This document shows, piece by piece, positions 11,686 through 22,174 of a DNA stretch of 64,000 nucleotides. The position numbers and the translations under genes are program-made. A model generated the notes under the pieces. The model was not told the DNA's origin. It saw only the letters and a program-made list of their open reading frames with translations, and ran no database searches. Numbering within the stretch: position 1 is the stretch's first letter; the number at the start of each line of letters is the position of its first letter. This DNA comes from Alphaproteobacteria bacterium (GTDB lineage Bacteria > Pseudomonadota > Alphaproteobacteria > CACIAM-22H2). The stretch is from contig JAEULA010000008.1 of NCBI GenBank assembly GCA_016793165.1, forward strand, positions 248,001 through 312,000, given 5' to 3'.

Positions 11686-13014
11686 ATGGCGCCGCGGGCC
11701 TTCGTCGCACTGCTCGTCGTTGCCGCGTTTGCCCTGGGCGGATGCGATCTTTTCGATCGCTATTTCGGCGCGCCCCCGAAGGCGCCGCTGCCCGGCGACC
11801 GGCAGGCCATTCTCGGCGCCGAGTCGAAGCTCGAGCCCGACTCGCGCATCGCCGATGTCGCGGTCGAGATCCCGCCGCCGGTCCCCAATGCCGCGTGGCC
11901 GCAGCCGGGTGGGCTTCCGGCGCACGCGATGCCTCACCTCTCGGTCGCCGGGATCGGGGTCGCATGGAGGGTCAGCATCGGTGCCGGGGCTTCGCGCGAC
12001 GGCCGGGTGACCGGCACGCCGGTGGTTGCCGACGGCCGCGTCTACGTCCTCGATGCGAGCACGCGCCTCACCGCCGTCGACGCCGCGAGCGGCGCGCGCA
12101 TCTGGTCGATCGACATCGAGGCTGAGAATTCCCGCTCTTCCGGCGGCGGCGGCGGCGTCGCGGTCGTGGGCGGCACGGTATACGCCGCGACCGGACAGGC
12201 CCAGATCGTCGCCGTCGACGCGGCCAGCGGCAAGGAGACCTGGCGCACGACGTTGACCGCGCCGTTCCGCGCCGGGCCCACCGTCGCCAACAACAGGGTC
12301 TTCGCGATCTCGGCCGACAATCAGATCCATGCGCTCGAGGCGCCGAACGGCCGGAAGCTGTGGTCGGGCGCCGGCATCACCGAATCGGCGGGCCTGTTCG
12401 GCACATCCAGTCCGGCGGTCGAGGGGACGAGCGTCGTCGCGACCTTCTCGTCGGGCGAGATCTTCGCCATGCGCGCGGACAACGGCCGCGCGGTCTGGAA
12501 CGACTCCCTGTCCGGGCTGCTGCGCACCGACGCGATTTCCGCGCTCGCCGACGTGCGCGGACTTCCCGTGATCGAGCGTGGCGTGGTCTACGCCATCAGC
12601 CACGGCGGCCGCATGGCGGCGATCGATCTGCGCACGGGCGCGCGCATCTGGGAGCAGGGGGTCGGCAGCCTCTATTCACCATGGATCGCCGGTGACTTCC
12701 TGTTCGTGACGACCGTCGAGGGCGAGGTCGTCGCCCTGCGCAAGCGGGACGGCCGGATCCGCTGGGTCTCGGCGCTCGATCGCTACACCGATCCGCAGCG
12801 CAAGCGCGGCCGCATCGTGTGGACGGGGCCGACGCTGGTTGGCGGCCGACTCATCGTCTTCGGATCGCACGGTCAGGCGGTCACGCTGTCGCCGGCGACC
12901 GGTGCGGTCATGGAGCGCTTGCGGATGCCCGGCGGCGTGACTCTGCCGCCGGCGGTCGCCGACCAGGCGATGTATGTTGTGACCGACGACGGCGATCTCG
13001 TCGCGTTGCGCTGA
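11686..13014 (+). CDS. bamB: Outer membrane assembly lipoprotein BamB
   Basis: Lipoprotein component of the BAM complex that inserts beta-barrel proteins. Start ATG 11686 directly follows the yfgM stop. A 19-residue signal peptide ends in lipobox LGGC, so C20 is the lipidation site. Repeated beta-propeller blades of the PQQ-like type are seen through short repeats such as YVLDAS, TAVDAASGARIW, VAVDAASGKETW and AIDLRTGARIW. At 442 residues it is longer than E. coli BamB (392), with a proline-rich linker after the lipid anchor. Operon partner of yfgM and der. Confidence 0.93.
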   Translation: MAPRAFVALLVVAAFALGGCDLFDRYFGAPPKAPLPGDRQAILGAESKLEPDSRIADVAVEIPPPVPNAAWPQPGGLPAHAMPHLSVAGIGVAWRVSIGAGASRDGRVTGTPVVADGRVYVLDASTRLTAVDAASGARIWSIDIEAENSRSSGGGGGVAVVGGTVYAATGQAQIVAVDAASGKETWRTTLTAPFRAGPTVANNRVFAISADNQIHALEAPNGRKLWSGAGITESAGLFGTSSPAVEGTSVVATFSSGEIFAMRADNGRAVWNDSLSGLLRTDAISALADVRGLPVIERGVVYAISHGGRMAAIDLRTGARIWEQGVGSLYSPWIAGDFLFVTTVEGEVVALRKRDGRIRWVSALDRYTDPQRKRGRIVWTGPTLVGGRLIVFGSHGQAVTLSPATGAVMERLRMPGGVTLPPAVADQAMYVVTDDGDLVALR

Positions 13015-13056
13015 CGCAAGTCACCGGGCACCGGCGGGTGCCCTTCAAGGTGCCCG

Positions 13057-14478
13057 ATGTCCTTCACCGTCGCCATCGTCGGCCGACCCAATGTCGGCAA
13101 GTCGACCCTGTTCAATCGTCTGACGAGGCGCCGTCTCGCGCTGGTCGACGACATGCCCGGGCTCACGCGCGATCGCCGCGAGGGCCGCGGCCGGCTCGGC
13201 GACCTGTCGTTCACCGTCTTCGACACCGCCGGCTTCGAGGATGCGAGCGACGACAGCCTCGAGGCGCGGATGCGCAGGCAGTCGGAGACCGCGGCCCGCA
13301 ATGCCGACGTCTCGCTCCTTCTCGTCGACGGGCGCGAAGGAGTCACGCAGGTGGATCGCGAGTTTGCCCGCGTGTTGCGTCGCCTCGGTGCGCGCGTGAT
13401 CGTCGTCGCGAACAAGGCCGAAGGCCACGCCGCCGCGGCCGGCGTGGGCGAGGCGCACGGACTGGGATTCGGCGAGGCGGTGGCGATCTCCGCCGAGCAC
13501 GGCGAGGGGCTCTCGGACCTCTACGCGGCGCTCGCACCGCTGGCCCCGAAGGAGGCCTTCGGCGACGCGGCCGCCGAGGAGCCTGACATCAAGCTCCTGC
13601 CGCCCGAGCAGCGGCCGGTCCGGCTGGCGATCGTCGGCCGGCCCAATGTCGGCAAGTCCACGCTGGTCAATCGCCTCCTCGGCGAGGAGCGCATGCTCAC
13701 CGGCCCGGAGCCGGGGATCACACGCGATGCGGTGGAGACCGAGTGGACGTGGAAGGGGCGTCCGGTGCGCCTCGTCGACACGGCGGGGCTGCGCAAGCGG
13801 GCGCGGATCGAGGACCGGCTCGAGCGCATGTCCGCGAGCGACACGCTGCGGGTCGTGCGCGAGTGCCAGGTCGCCGCGCTGGTCGTCGACGCGACCCAGA
13901 TGCTGGAGAAGCAGGACCTGCAGATCGCGCGCCTGGTGATCGAGGAGGGCCGTGCCCTGGTCATCGCGGTCAACAAGTGGGACCTCGTCGACGATCCGCA
14001 GGCTGCGCTGCGCAAGCTGCGCGACCGGCTGGAGATCTCGCTGCCCCAGGTCGGCGGCATCCGTTTCGCGACGGTGTCGGCGCTGCACGGCCGCAAGCTC
14101 GATGAGCTCATGAAGGCCGTGTTCGCGGCCTTCGACGTGTGGAACGCCGAGCTGCCGACGAGCAAGCTGAACCGCTGGCTCGAAGGCGTCACCCAGGCGC
14201 ATCCGCCGCCCGTGGTCGAGGGTCGGCGCCCGCGCATGCGGTTCTGCCGGCAGACGACGACGCGTCCGCCGACGATCGCGCTGTTCGGCAACAAGCTCGT
14301 CGCACTGCCCGACGATTACCTGCGCTACCTCGAGAACAGCCTGCGTGAGACCTTCGAGCTGCCGGGGACACCGATCCGCTTCGTGCTGCGCCAGACGGAG
14401 AACCCGTATGTCGACGGCAAGCCGAAGGCAAAGGGCGGCGCCGGCCGGCGCCGGCGTCAGACCGGCGCGATGCGGTAG
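13057..14478 (+). CDS. der: GTPase Der (EngA), 50S ribosome assembly
   Basis: Double GTPase needed for 50S subunit maturation. P-loops GRPNVGKS occur at 9-16 and again near 194, with DTAG switch II motifs in both halves. The second domain has the standard NKWD base-specificity motif; the first has NKAE, a variant I believe is common in alphaproteobacterial Der. A C-terminal KH-like domain is followed by a basic tail. 473 residues. A TCAAGGTG-type site precedes ATG 13057. The last 22 bases overlap the convergent GNAT gene. Confidence 0.97.
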   Translation: MSFTVAIVGRPNVGKSTLFNRLTRRRLALVDDMPGLTRDRREGRGRLGDLSFTVFDTAGFEDASDDSLEARMRRQSETAARNADVSLLLVDGREGVTQVDREFARVLRRLGARVIVVANKAEGHAAAAGVGEAHGLGFGEAVAISAEHGEGLSDLYAALAPLAPKEAFGDAAAEEPDIKLLPPEQRPVRLAIVGRPNVGKSTLVNRLLGEERMLTGPEPGITRDAVETEWTWKGRPVRLVDTAGLRKRARIEDRLERMSASDTLRVVRECQVAALVVDATQMLEKQDLQIARLVIEEGRALVIAVNKWDLVDDPQAALRKLRDRLEISLPQVGGIRFATVSALHGRKLDELMKAVFAAFDVWNAELPTSKLNRWLEGVTQAHPPPVVEGRRPRMRFCRQTTTRPPTIALFGNKLVALPDDYLRYLENSLRETFELPGTPIRFVLRQTENPYVDGKPKAKGGAGRRRRQTGAMR

Positions 14479-15224
14479 TGATAGCCGTAGGCCGGCACGA
14501 AGCCGAGGCCGGAATAGAGGCGGCGCGCGGGCTCGTTCGCCGCAACCACCTGGAGGTAGGCGCTCGTCGCACCCTGGGTGCGGGCCCAGGCGAGCAGGCC
14601 CTGGACCAGGTGGCGTGCCAGGCCGCGGCGCCGCGCTTCGCGTGCGGTGACGATGTCGAACAGGCCGACCTGGCCGCGCTCGACCGCCGCCATGCCGACG
14701 GCCAGTGGCCGACCGTCCGTCCCCGACACGCTGCCAAAGCCGGCCGGCGGCGGGATGCGCTCCAGCATCGCCTTCATCAGCGCCAGCGCGCCGGCGTCGA
14801 TCGCGCTGGCGGCGGCATAGCCCGCGAGCCAGCCGGGAGCCGGCCGGTCTTCGACCGCGAAGTCGGGATCGGGCGCCCTGGCCTCGATGCGCGGCGCCAG
14901 CATCACGATGCTCTCGTCGAGCAGGATGTAGCCGCGCTTGGCGAGCTCGGCGTCGAGTGACGGCGGCGCCAGCGGCGTGACCCGGAAGATCGCCCGCTGA
15001 CCGCGCGACGCATAGGCCGCCTCGAAGTCGGCGATCAGCGTCGGCAGAGGCGTTGCGCCGGGATGCAGCGGATTGGCGGAATTCGCGCGTTTGGTGAAGC
15101 CGTCGGTGAAGCGCAGCACCCAACCGTCGCGCAGGATCGTGTGCAGCGCCGGCCAGGCGTTGAAGCCCAGCTCCTCGAGACGCTCGATGGTTGCGCGCGC
15201 GACGCTCGGGGTCAGCCCTGCCAC
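14457..15224 (-). CDS. GNAT-family N-acetyltransferase
   Basis: Acetyltransferase of about 255 residues with two parts: an N-terminal domain containing NAWPALHTILRDGWVLRF and KRANSANPL, typical of one GNAT subgroup, and a C-terminal GNAT core with ARRRGLARHLVQGLL as the acetyl-CoA loop and YSGLGFVPAYGYHYR at the end. I chose GTG 15224, which overlaps the SDR stop; ATG 15251, nine codons earlier, is the alternative. Substrate unknown. It ends a minus-strand run behind purF and the SDR and overlaps der at its 3' end. Confidence 0.88.
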   Translation of the reverse strand: MAGLTPSVARATIERLEELGFNAWPALHTILRDGWVLRFTDGFTKRANSANPLHPGATPLPTLIADFEAAYASRGQRAIFRVTPLAPPSLDAELAKRGYILLDESIVMLAPRIEARAPDPDFAVEDRPAPGWLAGYAAASAIDAGALALMKAMLERIPPPAGFGSVSGTDGRPLAVGMAAVERGQVGLFDIVTAREARRRGLARHLVQGLLAWARTQGATSAYLQVVAANEPARRLYSGLGFVPAYGYHYRIAPV

Positions 15225-15925
15225 GTCACCGTCTCGCCGTGGCGCCGGCATCCGGGCAGGGCCAGCTCGACGAAGAGCTCGGCGAGCGCCTCGGGCGGCT
15301 TCAGAGTCTGGGGATCCTCGCCGGGGAAGGCGTTGGCGCGCATCGTGGTGCGCGTGGCGCCCGGCGACAGGAGATTGGCGCGGACAGGCGTCTCGGCGAG
15401 CTCCGCCGCCCAGACCCGGACCATCTGGTCGAGCGCCGCCTTCGATGCGCAATAGGCCGACCAGTAGGCCATCGCGCGCGTGGCCGCCCCCGAGGTCACG
15501 AAGATCGCGCGGCCGGCCTCGGCGCGGCGCAGGAGCGGCTCCAGGGTCCGGATCAGGCGCCAGTTGGCGTGCACGTTGACGCGGAAGACCTCGTCCCAGA
15601 GCTTCGGATCGTGATGCCCGATCGGACCGAGCGAGCCGAGCAGGGCCGCGTTCCCGACGAGGATGTCGACGCGGCCGAATCGCTGGTAGAGCTGCGGGCC
15701 GAGCGGATCGATGCGGTCGAGCTCGCCGAGGTCGAGCGGCACCAGCACGCTCGGCGCGCCGCCGGCACGCCGGATCGCATCGTCGAGCTCCTCGAGGCCG
15801 CCGACCGAGCGCGAAATCGCGACGATCTGCGCGCCTTCGGCGGCGTAGCGCTCGGCGACCGCGCGGCCGATGCCGCGCGCGGCACCCGTGACGACCGCGA
15901 CCTTCCCGGAGAGCCGTGCCGCCAT
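15212..15925 (-). CDS. SDR-family NAD(P)-dependent oxidoreductase
   Basis: Short-chain dehydrogenase/reductase of 237 residues. TGAARGIG at 14-21 binds the cofactor, NAALLG lies near residue 92, the catalytic serine is in VTSGAAT, and the YxxxK pair is in SAYCASKAAL. The substrate cannot be deduced. SDR genes directly behind purF are frequent in alphaproteobacteria. It begins 3 bases after the purF stop and its stop overlaps the GNAT start, so the three genes probably form one transcript. Confidence 0.92.
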   Translation of the reverse strand: MAARLSGKVAVVTGAARGIGRAVAERYAAEGAQIVAISRSVGGLEELDDAIRRAGGAPSVLVPLDLGELDRIDPLGPQLYQRFGRVDILVGNAALLGSLGPIGHHDPKLWDEVFRVNVHANWRLIRTLEPLLRRAEAGRAIFVTSGAATRAMAYWSAYCASKAALDQMVRVWAAELAETPVRANLLSPGATRTTMRANAFPGEDPQTLKPPEALAELFVELALPGCRRHGETVTWQG

Positions 15926-15928
15926 GGA

Positions 15929-17401
15929 TCAGGCGGCGGGCGAGGCGGTGCGCAGCAGCGGCAGCTCGGCGATCGCGCTGTCCTGGTCGGTCAGTCGCGT
16001 CGGATAGGCACCGGTGAAGCAGGCGTCGCAATACTGCGGCGCCTCCGCGTTGCGGCCGGGCTGGCCCATCGCGCGGTACAGGCCGTCGATCGAGATGAAC
16101 GCCAGGCTGTCGACGCCGATGAAGCGCGCCATTCCCGCGACGTCGTACTGGAACGCGAGCAGCTTCTCGCGCTGCGGCGTGTCGATCCCGTAGAAGCACG
16201 GATGCGCGGTCGGCGGGCTGGATATGCGCATGTGCACCTCGGTCGCGCCGGCCTGCCGGACCATCTCGACGATCTTCTTCGAGGTCGTGCCGCGGACGAT
16301 GGAGTCGTCGACGAGGATGACCCGCTTGCCCTTGAGCTTCGCGCGGTTGGCGTTGTGCTTCAGCTTCACGCCGAGATGGCGGATCTGGTCGGTCGGCTCG
16401 ATGAAGGTGCGGCCGACATAGTGGTTGCGGATGATGCCGAGCTCGAAGGGGAGCTGGGCGCCGTCGGCGTAGCCGAGCGCGGCCGGCACCCCGGAGTCCG
16501 GCACCGGGACGACCACGTCTGCGGGCACGTGGCTTTCCCGCGCGAGCTCGGCGCCGATGCGCTTGCGCGCCTCGTAGATCGACGTTCCCTCGACGACGGA
16601 ATCGGGCCGCGCGAAGTAGATGTACTCGAAGACGCAGAAGCGCTGGCGCGTCGCGCGGCCGAACGGCTTGGACGAGCGGACGCCGGCATCGTCGACGACC
16701 ACGAGCTCGCCCGGCTCGATCTCGCGTTCGTAGTGCGCGCCGATGATGTCGAGCGCGCAGGTCTCCGACGCCAGGATCCAGGCGTCGTCGAGGCGGCCGA
16801 GGACGAGCGGCCGCACGCCGAGCGGGTCGCGCACGCCGATGATCTTGTTCTGCGCGATCGCGACCAGCGAGTACGCGCCTTCGACCTGGTTCAGCGCCGA
16901 GATCAGGCGCGTCTCGACGTCGCCGTGCGCACGCGCCATGAGGTGGTGGATCACCTCGGTGTCGGTCGTCGACTGGAACAGGCAGCCCTGGCGCACGAGC
17001 ACCCGGCGCAGGTAGCCGGCATTCGTCAGGTTCCCGTTGTGGCCGAGCGCGAAGCCGCCGAAATCGAACTCGGCGAACAACGGCTGCACGTTGCGCAGGA
17101 TCGTCTCGCCGGTCGTGGCGTAGCGGTTGTGGCCGATCGCGAGGCGGCCCGGAAGCGCGGCGATGACGTTCGGCGAGCTGAAGTTGTCGCCGACCTGGCC
17201 GAGCGCGCGGTGGCTGTGGAACTGGCGTCCGTCGTAGGCGACGATCCCGCAGGCCTCCTGGCCGCGATGCTGGAGCGCGTGCAGCCCCAGGGCGGTGAGC
17301 GCGGTGGCGTCCTTGTTGCCGAAGACGGCGAAGATGCCGCACTCCTCCTTCAGCTTGTCGTCGTCGAACGGGTTGGTGGTCGGGAAGGCGGTGGCGCTCA
17401 T
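15929..17401 (-). CDS. purF: Amidophosphoribosyltransferase
   Basis: First enzyme of purine biosynthesis: PRPP plus glutamine to phosphoribosylamine. The N-terminal nucleophile is C21 (EECGIF), implying removal of a 20-residue propeptide, as in the Bacillus-type enzyme. The PRPP-binding loop VDDSIVRGTTS is visible, and cysteines in YCDACF near the C-terminus fit an iron-sulphur-binding form. 490 residues. Its ATG overlaps the cvpA stop by 4 bases. purM and purN lie elsewhere in this window (52968-54724). Confidence 0.97.
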   Translation of the reverse strand: MSATAFPTTNPFDDDKLKEECGIFAVFGNKDATALTALGLHALQHRGQEACGIVAYDGRQFHSHRALGQVGDNFSSPNVIAALPGRLAIGHNRYATTGETILRNVQPLFAEFDFGGFALGHNGNLTNAGYLRRVLVRQGCLFQSTTDTEVIHHLMARAHGDVETRLISALNQVEGAYSLVAIAQNKIIGVRDPLGVRPLVLGRLDDAWILASETCALDIIGAHYEREIEPGELVVVDDAGVRSSKPFGRATRQRFCVFEYIYFARPDSVVEGTSIYEARKRIGAELARESHVPADVVVPVPDSGVPAALGYADGAQLPFELGIIRNHYVGRTFIEPTDQIRHLGVKLKHNANRAKLKGKRVILVDDSIVRGTTSKKIVEMVRQAGATEVHMRISSPPTAHPCFYGIDTPQREKLLAFQYDVAGMARFIGVDSLAFISIDGLYRAMGQPGRNAEAPQYCDACFTGAYPTRLTDQDSAIAELPLLRTASPAA

Positions 17402-18089
17402 CGCGTTGTCCCTCCTGCGGCGGGGGCGCCGGCGGCGCCCTGGCCCCTGTCGATCAGGTTGTCGAGGCGGCGTCGGTCGTCCGGCTTATACCCGGTCTCG
17501 CCGGGTTGCGCAGGGGGGCGTCCGCTCGGCGTCGACAGCGCGTCGAGTGCGTTGCGGAAAGCGGCCGCCTGGCTCGCCTTTCGGGCGGTCTCGTCGCCGC
17601 CTTCGCGCGGCTGGCCGCGCAGCTCGGGCGGCAGGAAGCCTCGGATCATCTCGGCGAGCTGGTCGATGAAGGGCAGGGTACGCGCGGTCTGGAGCACCTC
17701 CGGCCGCTTCTCCTTCTCCATGAAGCCCGAGGCCCCGAGCCAGACCAGCGCCACCAGCACCGCGCCGATCACGCCGCCGAGGACGAAGCCGAGCGTGCGG
17801 TCGAGGAACGACAGCGGGCTGCCGCGGACCAGCGACGACAGGAGGTGGCTGACCACCGAGAACACCACGAGTGCCGAGACGAAGACGCCGAGGCCGGCGG
17901 CGATGTCGGCGAGCAGGCTGGGATTTATGTACTCCCGCGCGACCGGTCGCACGTAGGAGAACCCCCAGACGGTCACGAGGGCGGCGCCGGCCCAGCTCAG
18001 CAGCGCGAGGATCGTGCGCACGAACCCCATGATCAACGCGATGAGGGCGCAGAGCAGGATGGCTCCCAGCACGCCGAGATCGACCGGAT

Positions 18090-18093
<4 letters not shown>
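17398..18093 (-). CDS. cvpA: CvpA-family membrane protein
   Basis: Inner-membrane protein of the CvpA family (231 residues), named for colicin V production and often adjacent to purF. Four hydrophobic helices occupy about 5-25, 30-50, 62-85 and 102-122. A long hydrophilic, proline- and arginine-rich C-terminal half (about 130-231) is probably disordered and longer than in E. coli CvpA (162). It overlaps radA upstream and purF downstream by 4 bases each, so the three are translationally coupled. Confidence 0.9.
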
Positions 18094-19505
<1,412 letters not shown>

Positions 19506-19520
19506 GCCGGCGCCCCGGCC

Positions 19521-20297
19521 TCAGGCTCGGACTTGCATCTGGATCGGCCCCTCGGCCCGGCCGTGGATGAACTGCTCCACGTAGGGATTTCCGGAGCGGT
19601 CGATCTCGGCGACGGGGCCGTCCCAGATGATCCTGCCGCCGTGCAGCATCGCGATGCGCGAGGCGATCTTGCGCGCCGAGTGCATGTCGTGGGTGATGGA
19701 CACGGCCGTGGCGCCGAGCTCCGTGACGCACTGGATGATCAGGTCGTTGATGACGTCCGACATGATCGGGTCGAGCCCGGTCGTCGGCTCGTCGAAGAAG
19801 ATGATCTCGGGGCGCGTGGCGATCGCCCGTGCGAGCCCGACGCGCTTCTTCATGCCGCCCGAGAGCTCGGCGGGGGAGAGGTCGCCGACCGCGGCAGGCA
19901 GGCCGACCGCGGCGAGGTCCGCGATCGCGTGGGCCTTCGCCTCGCGGCGCGCCATGCCCTTGCCCTGCATCAGGCCGAAGGCGACGTTCTCCCAGACGGT
20001 CAGGGAGTCGAAAAGGGCCGCGCCCTGGAACAGCATGCCGATCTTGGCATTGATGTGCTCGCGCGTGCCGTCGTCGATGCCGACGGTCTCCTCGCCGTCG
20101 ATGCGGATCGACCCGGCATCGGGCGTGATGAGGCCGAGGATGGTCTTCAGGAGCACCGATTTCCCGGTACCGGAGCCGCCGATCACGACGACGGACTCGC
20201 CCTTGGCCACGGTCAGGTCGACGCTCTCCAGCACGAGCTTCGGGCCGAAGGCCTTGCGCAGGCCGCTGACGGCGATCTTGGGGGTCGCGGCGCTCAT
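19521..20297 (-). CDS. mlaF: MlaF-type ABC ATPase, phospholipid transport
   Basis: ATPase partner of an MlaE-type permease in retrograde phospholipid or other lipid trafficking across the envelope. Walker A GGSGTGKS is at 40-47, the signature LSGGMKKR at 145-152 and Walker B plus DEPTTGLDP at 165-175. The signature with MKKR is typical of Mla ATPases. 258 residues. Its start overlaps the permease stop by 4 bases. The MlaD, MlaC and MlaB partners are not in this cluster, so the complex must be completed elsewhere. Confidence 0.9.
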   Translation of the reverse strand: MSAATPKIAVSGLRKAFGPKLVLESVDLTVAKGESVVVIGGSGTGKSVLLKTILGLITPDAGSIRIDGEETVGIDDGTREHINAKIGMLFQGAALFDSLTVWENVAFGLMQGKGMARREAKAHAIADLAAVGLPAAVGDLSPAELSGGMKKRVGLARAIATRPEIIFFDEPTTGLDPIMSDVINDLIIQCVTELGATAVSITHDMHSARKIASRIAMLHGGRIIWDGPVAEIDRSGNPYVEQFIHGRAEGPIQMQVRA

Positions 20298-21070
20298 CGC
20301 GTGGCGAAGAAGATCTCGGTGAGCATGTAATCGAGGATCAGGATCATGATCGACGACGAGACGACCGAGTTCGTGGTCGCGCGGCCCACGCCCTGCGCGC
20401 CACCGCCGGAGTGGTAGCCGTGGAAGCAGCCGAGCAGCGCGACGACGAAGCCGAACACGCCGGCCTTCACGAGGCCCGAGACGACGTCGATCGTCTCGAG
20501 ATAGTCCGCTGTCTGCTTGAGATAGGCGGACGGATTGAAGTTCAGCTTGTAGACGCCGACGAGATAGCCGCCGAGGACGCCGATGATGTCGGCGACGAGC
20601 ACGAGGAGCGGCAGCATCGCCAGCCCGGCGATCAACCGCGGCGCCACCAGGTACTTGAACGGATTGGTCGAGAGCGTGACCAGCGCGTCGATCTGCTCGG
20701 TCACGCGCATCGTGCCGATCTCGGCGGCCATCGAGGCGCCGATGCGACCGGCGACCATCAGGCCGGCGATCACGGGGCCGAGCTCGCGCGTCATCGACAG
20801 CACGACGACGGTGGCGACCGCGCCCTCGGCCTGGAACCGCGCGAAGCCGGTGTAGCTCTGCAGCGCCAGGACCATGCCGGTGAACAGCGCCGTGAGGCCC
20901 ACGACCGGAAGGGAGAAGTAGCCGATGTCGAGCATCTGGCGCGCGATCAGCGTCGGGTAGAACGGCGGCCGCACGCAATGCGAGACCGCCGTGATCGTGA
21001 ACAGCGCGATCCGGCCGATGCCGGCGAGGAAGCCCAGGAAGACCCGGCCGATCGCGGCGAGCGGGTTCAT
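20294..21070 (-). CDS. mlaE: MlaE-type lipid ABC permease
   Basis: Integral membrane permease of the MlaE/YrbE family (258 residues), partner of the ATPase encoded immediately downstream. Membrane helices lie at about 50-75, 85-110, 145-170, 198-218 and 236-255. The family block TRELGPVIAGLMVAGRIGAS, followed by an EIGTM coupling segment, is present. Start ATG 21070 lies within a 4-base overlap with alr. The alr-mlaE-mlaF-radA arrangement suggests one long transcript. Confidence 0.92.
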   Translation of the reverse strand: MNPLAAIGRVFLGFLAGIGRIALFTITAVSHCVRPPFYPTLIARQMLDIGYFSLPVVGLTALFTGMVLALQSYTGFARFQAEGAVATVVVLSMTRELGPVIAGLMVAGRIGASMAAEIGTMRVTEQIDALVTLSTNPFKYLVAPRLIAGLAMLPLLVLVADIIGVLGGYLVGVYKLNFNPSAYLKQTADYLETIDVVSGLVKAGVFGFVVALLGCFHGYHSGGGAQGVGRATTNSVVSSSIMILILDYMLTEIFFATR

Positions 21071-22170
21071 GCGCCGTGGTGCCGTCGCGCGAAGCGGGAG
21101 CCCAGCCGCGTGAGGATCTCGTAGCCGTTGGTCCCGGCCTCGTCGGCGACATCGTCCACGGGGCGATGGACGCCCATCAGCTCGACCCGGTCGCCGGCCT
21201 TGAGGTCGGGGACCGCCGTCGCATCGAGGGTCACCAGGTCCATGGAGACGCGGCCGATGAACGGCAGCGTCCGGCCCTGGAACCACGCTTGGCCGCGCCC
21301 GGACAGGCTGCGCAGCCAACCGTCCGCATAGCCGATGGCGATCGTCGCGACGCGCGTCGGGGCGGTCGCGGCATAGCTGGCGCCGTACCCGACGGTCTGG
21401 GGAGGCGCGATATCGCGGAGCTGCAGCACGGGGGCGCTCAACGTGGCGACGGGTCGCTGGGGATTCGGAGTCCCCGGCAGGGGATTGATGCCGTAGAGCG
21501 CGGCCCCCGGGCGCGCAAGATTCAAGTGATATGCGGGGCCGAGGAAGATCCCCGAGCTGTTCGCGAACGAGGCGCCGAGCTTCGGCCACAGGGCGCGGAG
21601 CGACTCGAAGGCCGCCAGCTGCTCGGCGTTCATCGCCACGGCCTCCTCGGAACGCGCGAGATGGCTCATGACAAAGCCGAGCCGCGTGCCCTCGAGCGCC
21701 CCCGGAGACGCGGCCAGGCTTCGCGCCTCCGCCGGCATCAGCCCGAGCCGCGACATGCCCGTGTCGACGTGGAGGGCGCCGCCGAGCGCGACCCCGAGCC
21801 GGCGGCCATAGCCGGCCCAGCGTTCGACCTGTCCCGGATCGTTGAGGACGGGAAGCACGCCGCCGGCCCTGAATTCGGGCTCCTCGCCCGGCAGGACCCC
21901 GCCGAGCACGTAGACCTCGGCGCCCGCCGGCAACAGCGGACGGATCTCCAGGGCCTCGCCGAGATGGGCGACGAAGAAGCGTCGGCAGCCTGCCGCGGCC
22001 AGGGCGGGCGCGACCCGGTCCGCGCCGAGCCCGTAGGCGTCGGCCTTGACCACGCCGGCGCACTCGGCGCCGGGCGCGAGCCGGGTCTTGAGGCTCCGCC
22101 AATTGGCGACGATCGCCCCGAGATCGATGTCGAGGACCGCCTGCGAGGGGCGCGCCGCCGCGTCGACCAT
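21067..22170 (-). CDS. alr: Alanine racemase
   Basis: PLP enzyme interconverting L- and D-alanine for peptidoglycan. The PLP lysine is K42 in VVKADAYG, and the second catalytic base is Y266 in GYGASY. The N-terminal TIM barrel and C-terminal beta domain are both complete in 367 residues, the standard length. It begins 4 bases after the dnaB stop and overlaps the permease start, as in other alphaproteobacteria that carry dnaB-alr. Confidence 0.96.
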   Translation of the reverse strand: MVDAAARPSQAVLDIDLGAIVANWRSLKTRLAPGAECAGVVKADAYGLGADRVAPALAAAGCRRFFVAHLGEALEIRPLLPAGAEVYVLGGVLPGEEPEFRAGGVLPVLNDPGQVERWAGYGRRLGVALGGALHVDTGMSRLGLMPAEARSLAASPGALEGTRLGFVMSHLARSEEAVAMNAEQLAAFESLRALWPKLGASFANSSGIFLGPAYHLNLARPGAALYGINPLPGTPNPQRPVATLSAPVLQLRDIAPPQTVGYGASYAATAPTRVATIAIGYADGWLRSLSGRGQAWFQGRTLPFIGRVSMDLVTLDATAVPDLKAGDRVELMGVHRPVDDVADEAGTNGYEILTRLGSRFARRHHGA

Positions 22171-22174
22171 CGCT

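Noticed and set aside
14457..17342. Single 961-codon minus-strand frame
   Set aside because: It is the GNAT frame extended without a stop through the shadows of the SDR and purF; only the last 255 codons are protein-like.
15191..17956. 921-codon plus-strand frame
   Set aside because: Antisense to SDR, purF and cvpA; Arg/Asp/His-rich with no motifs.
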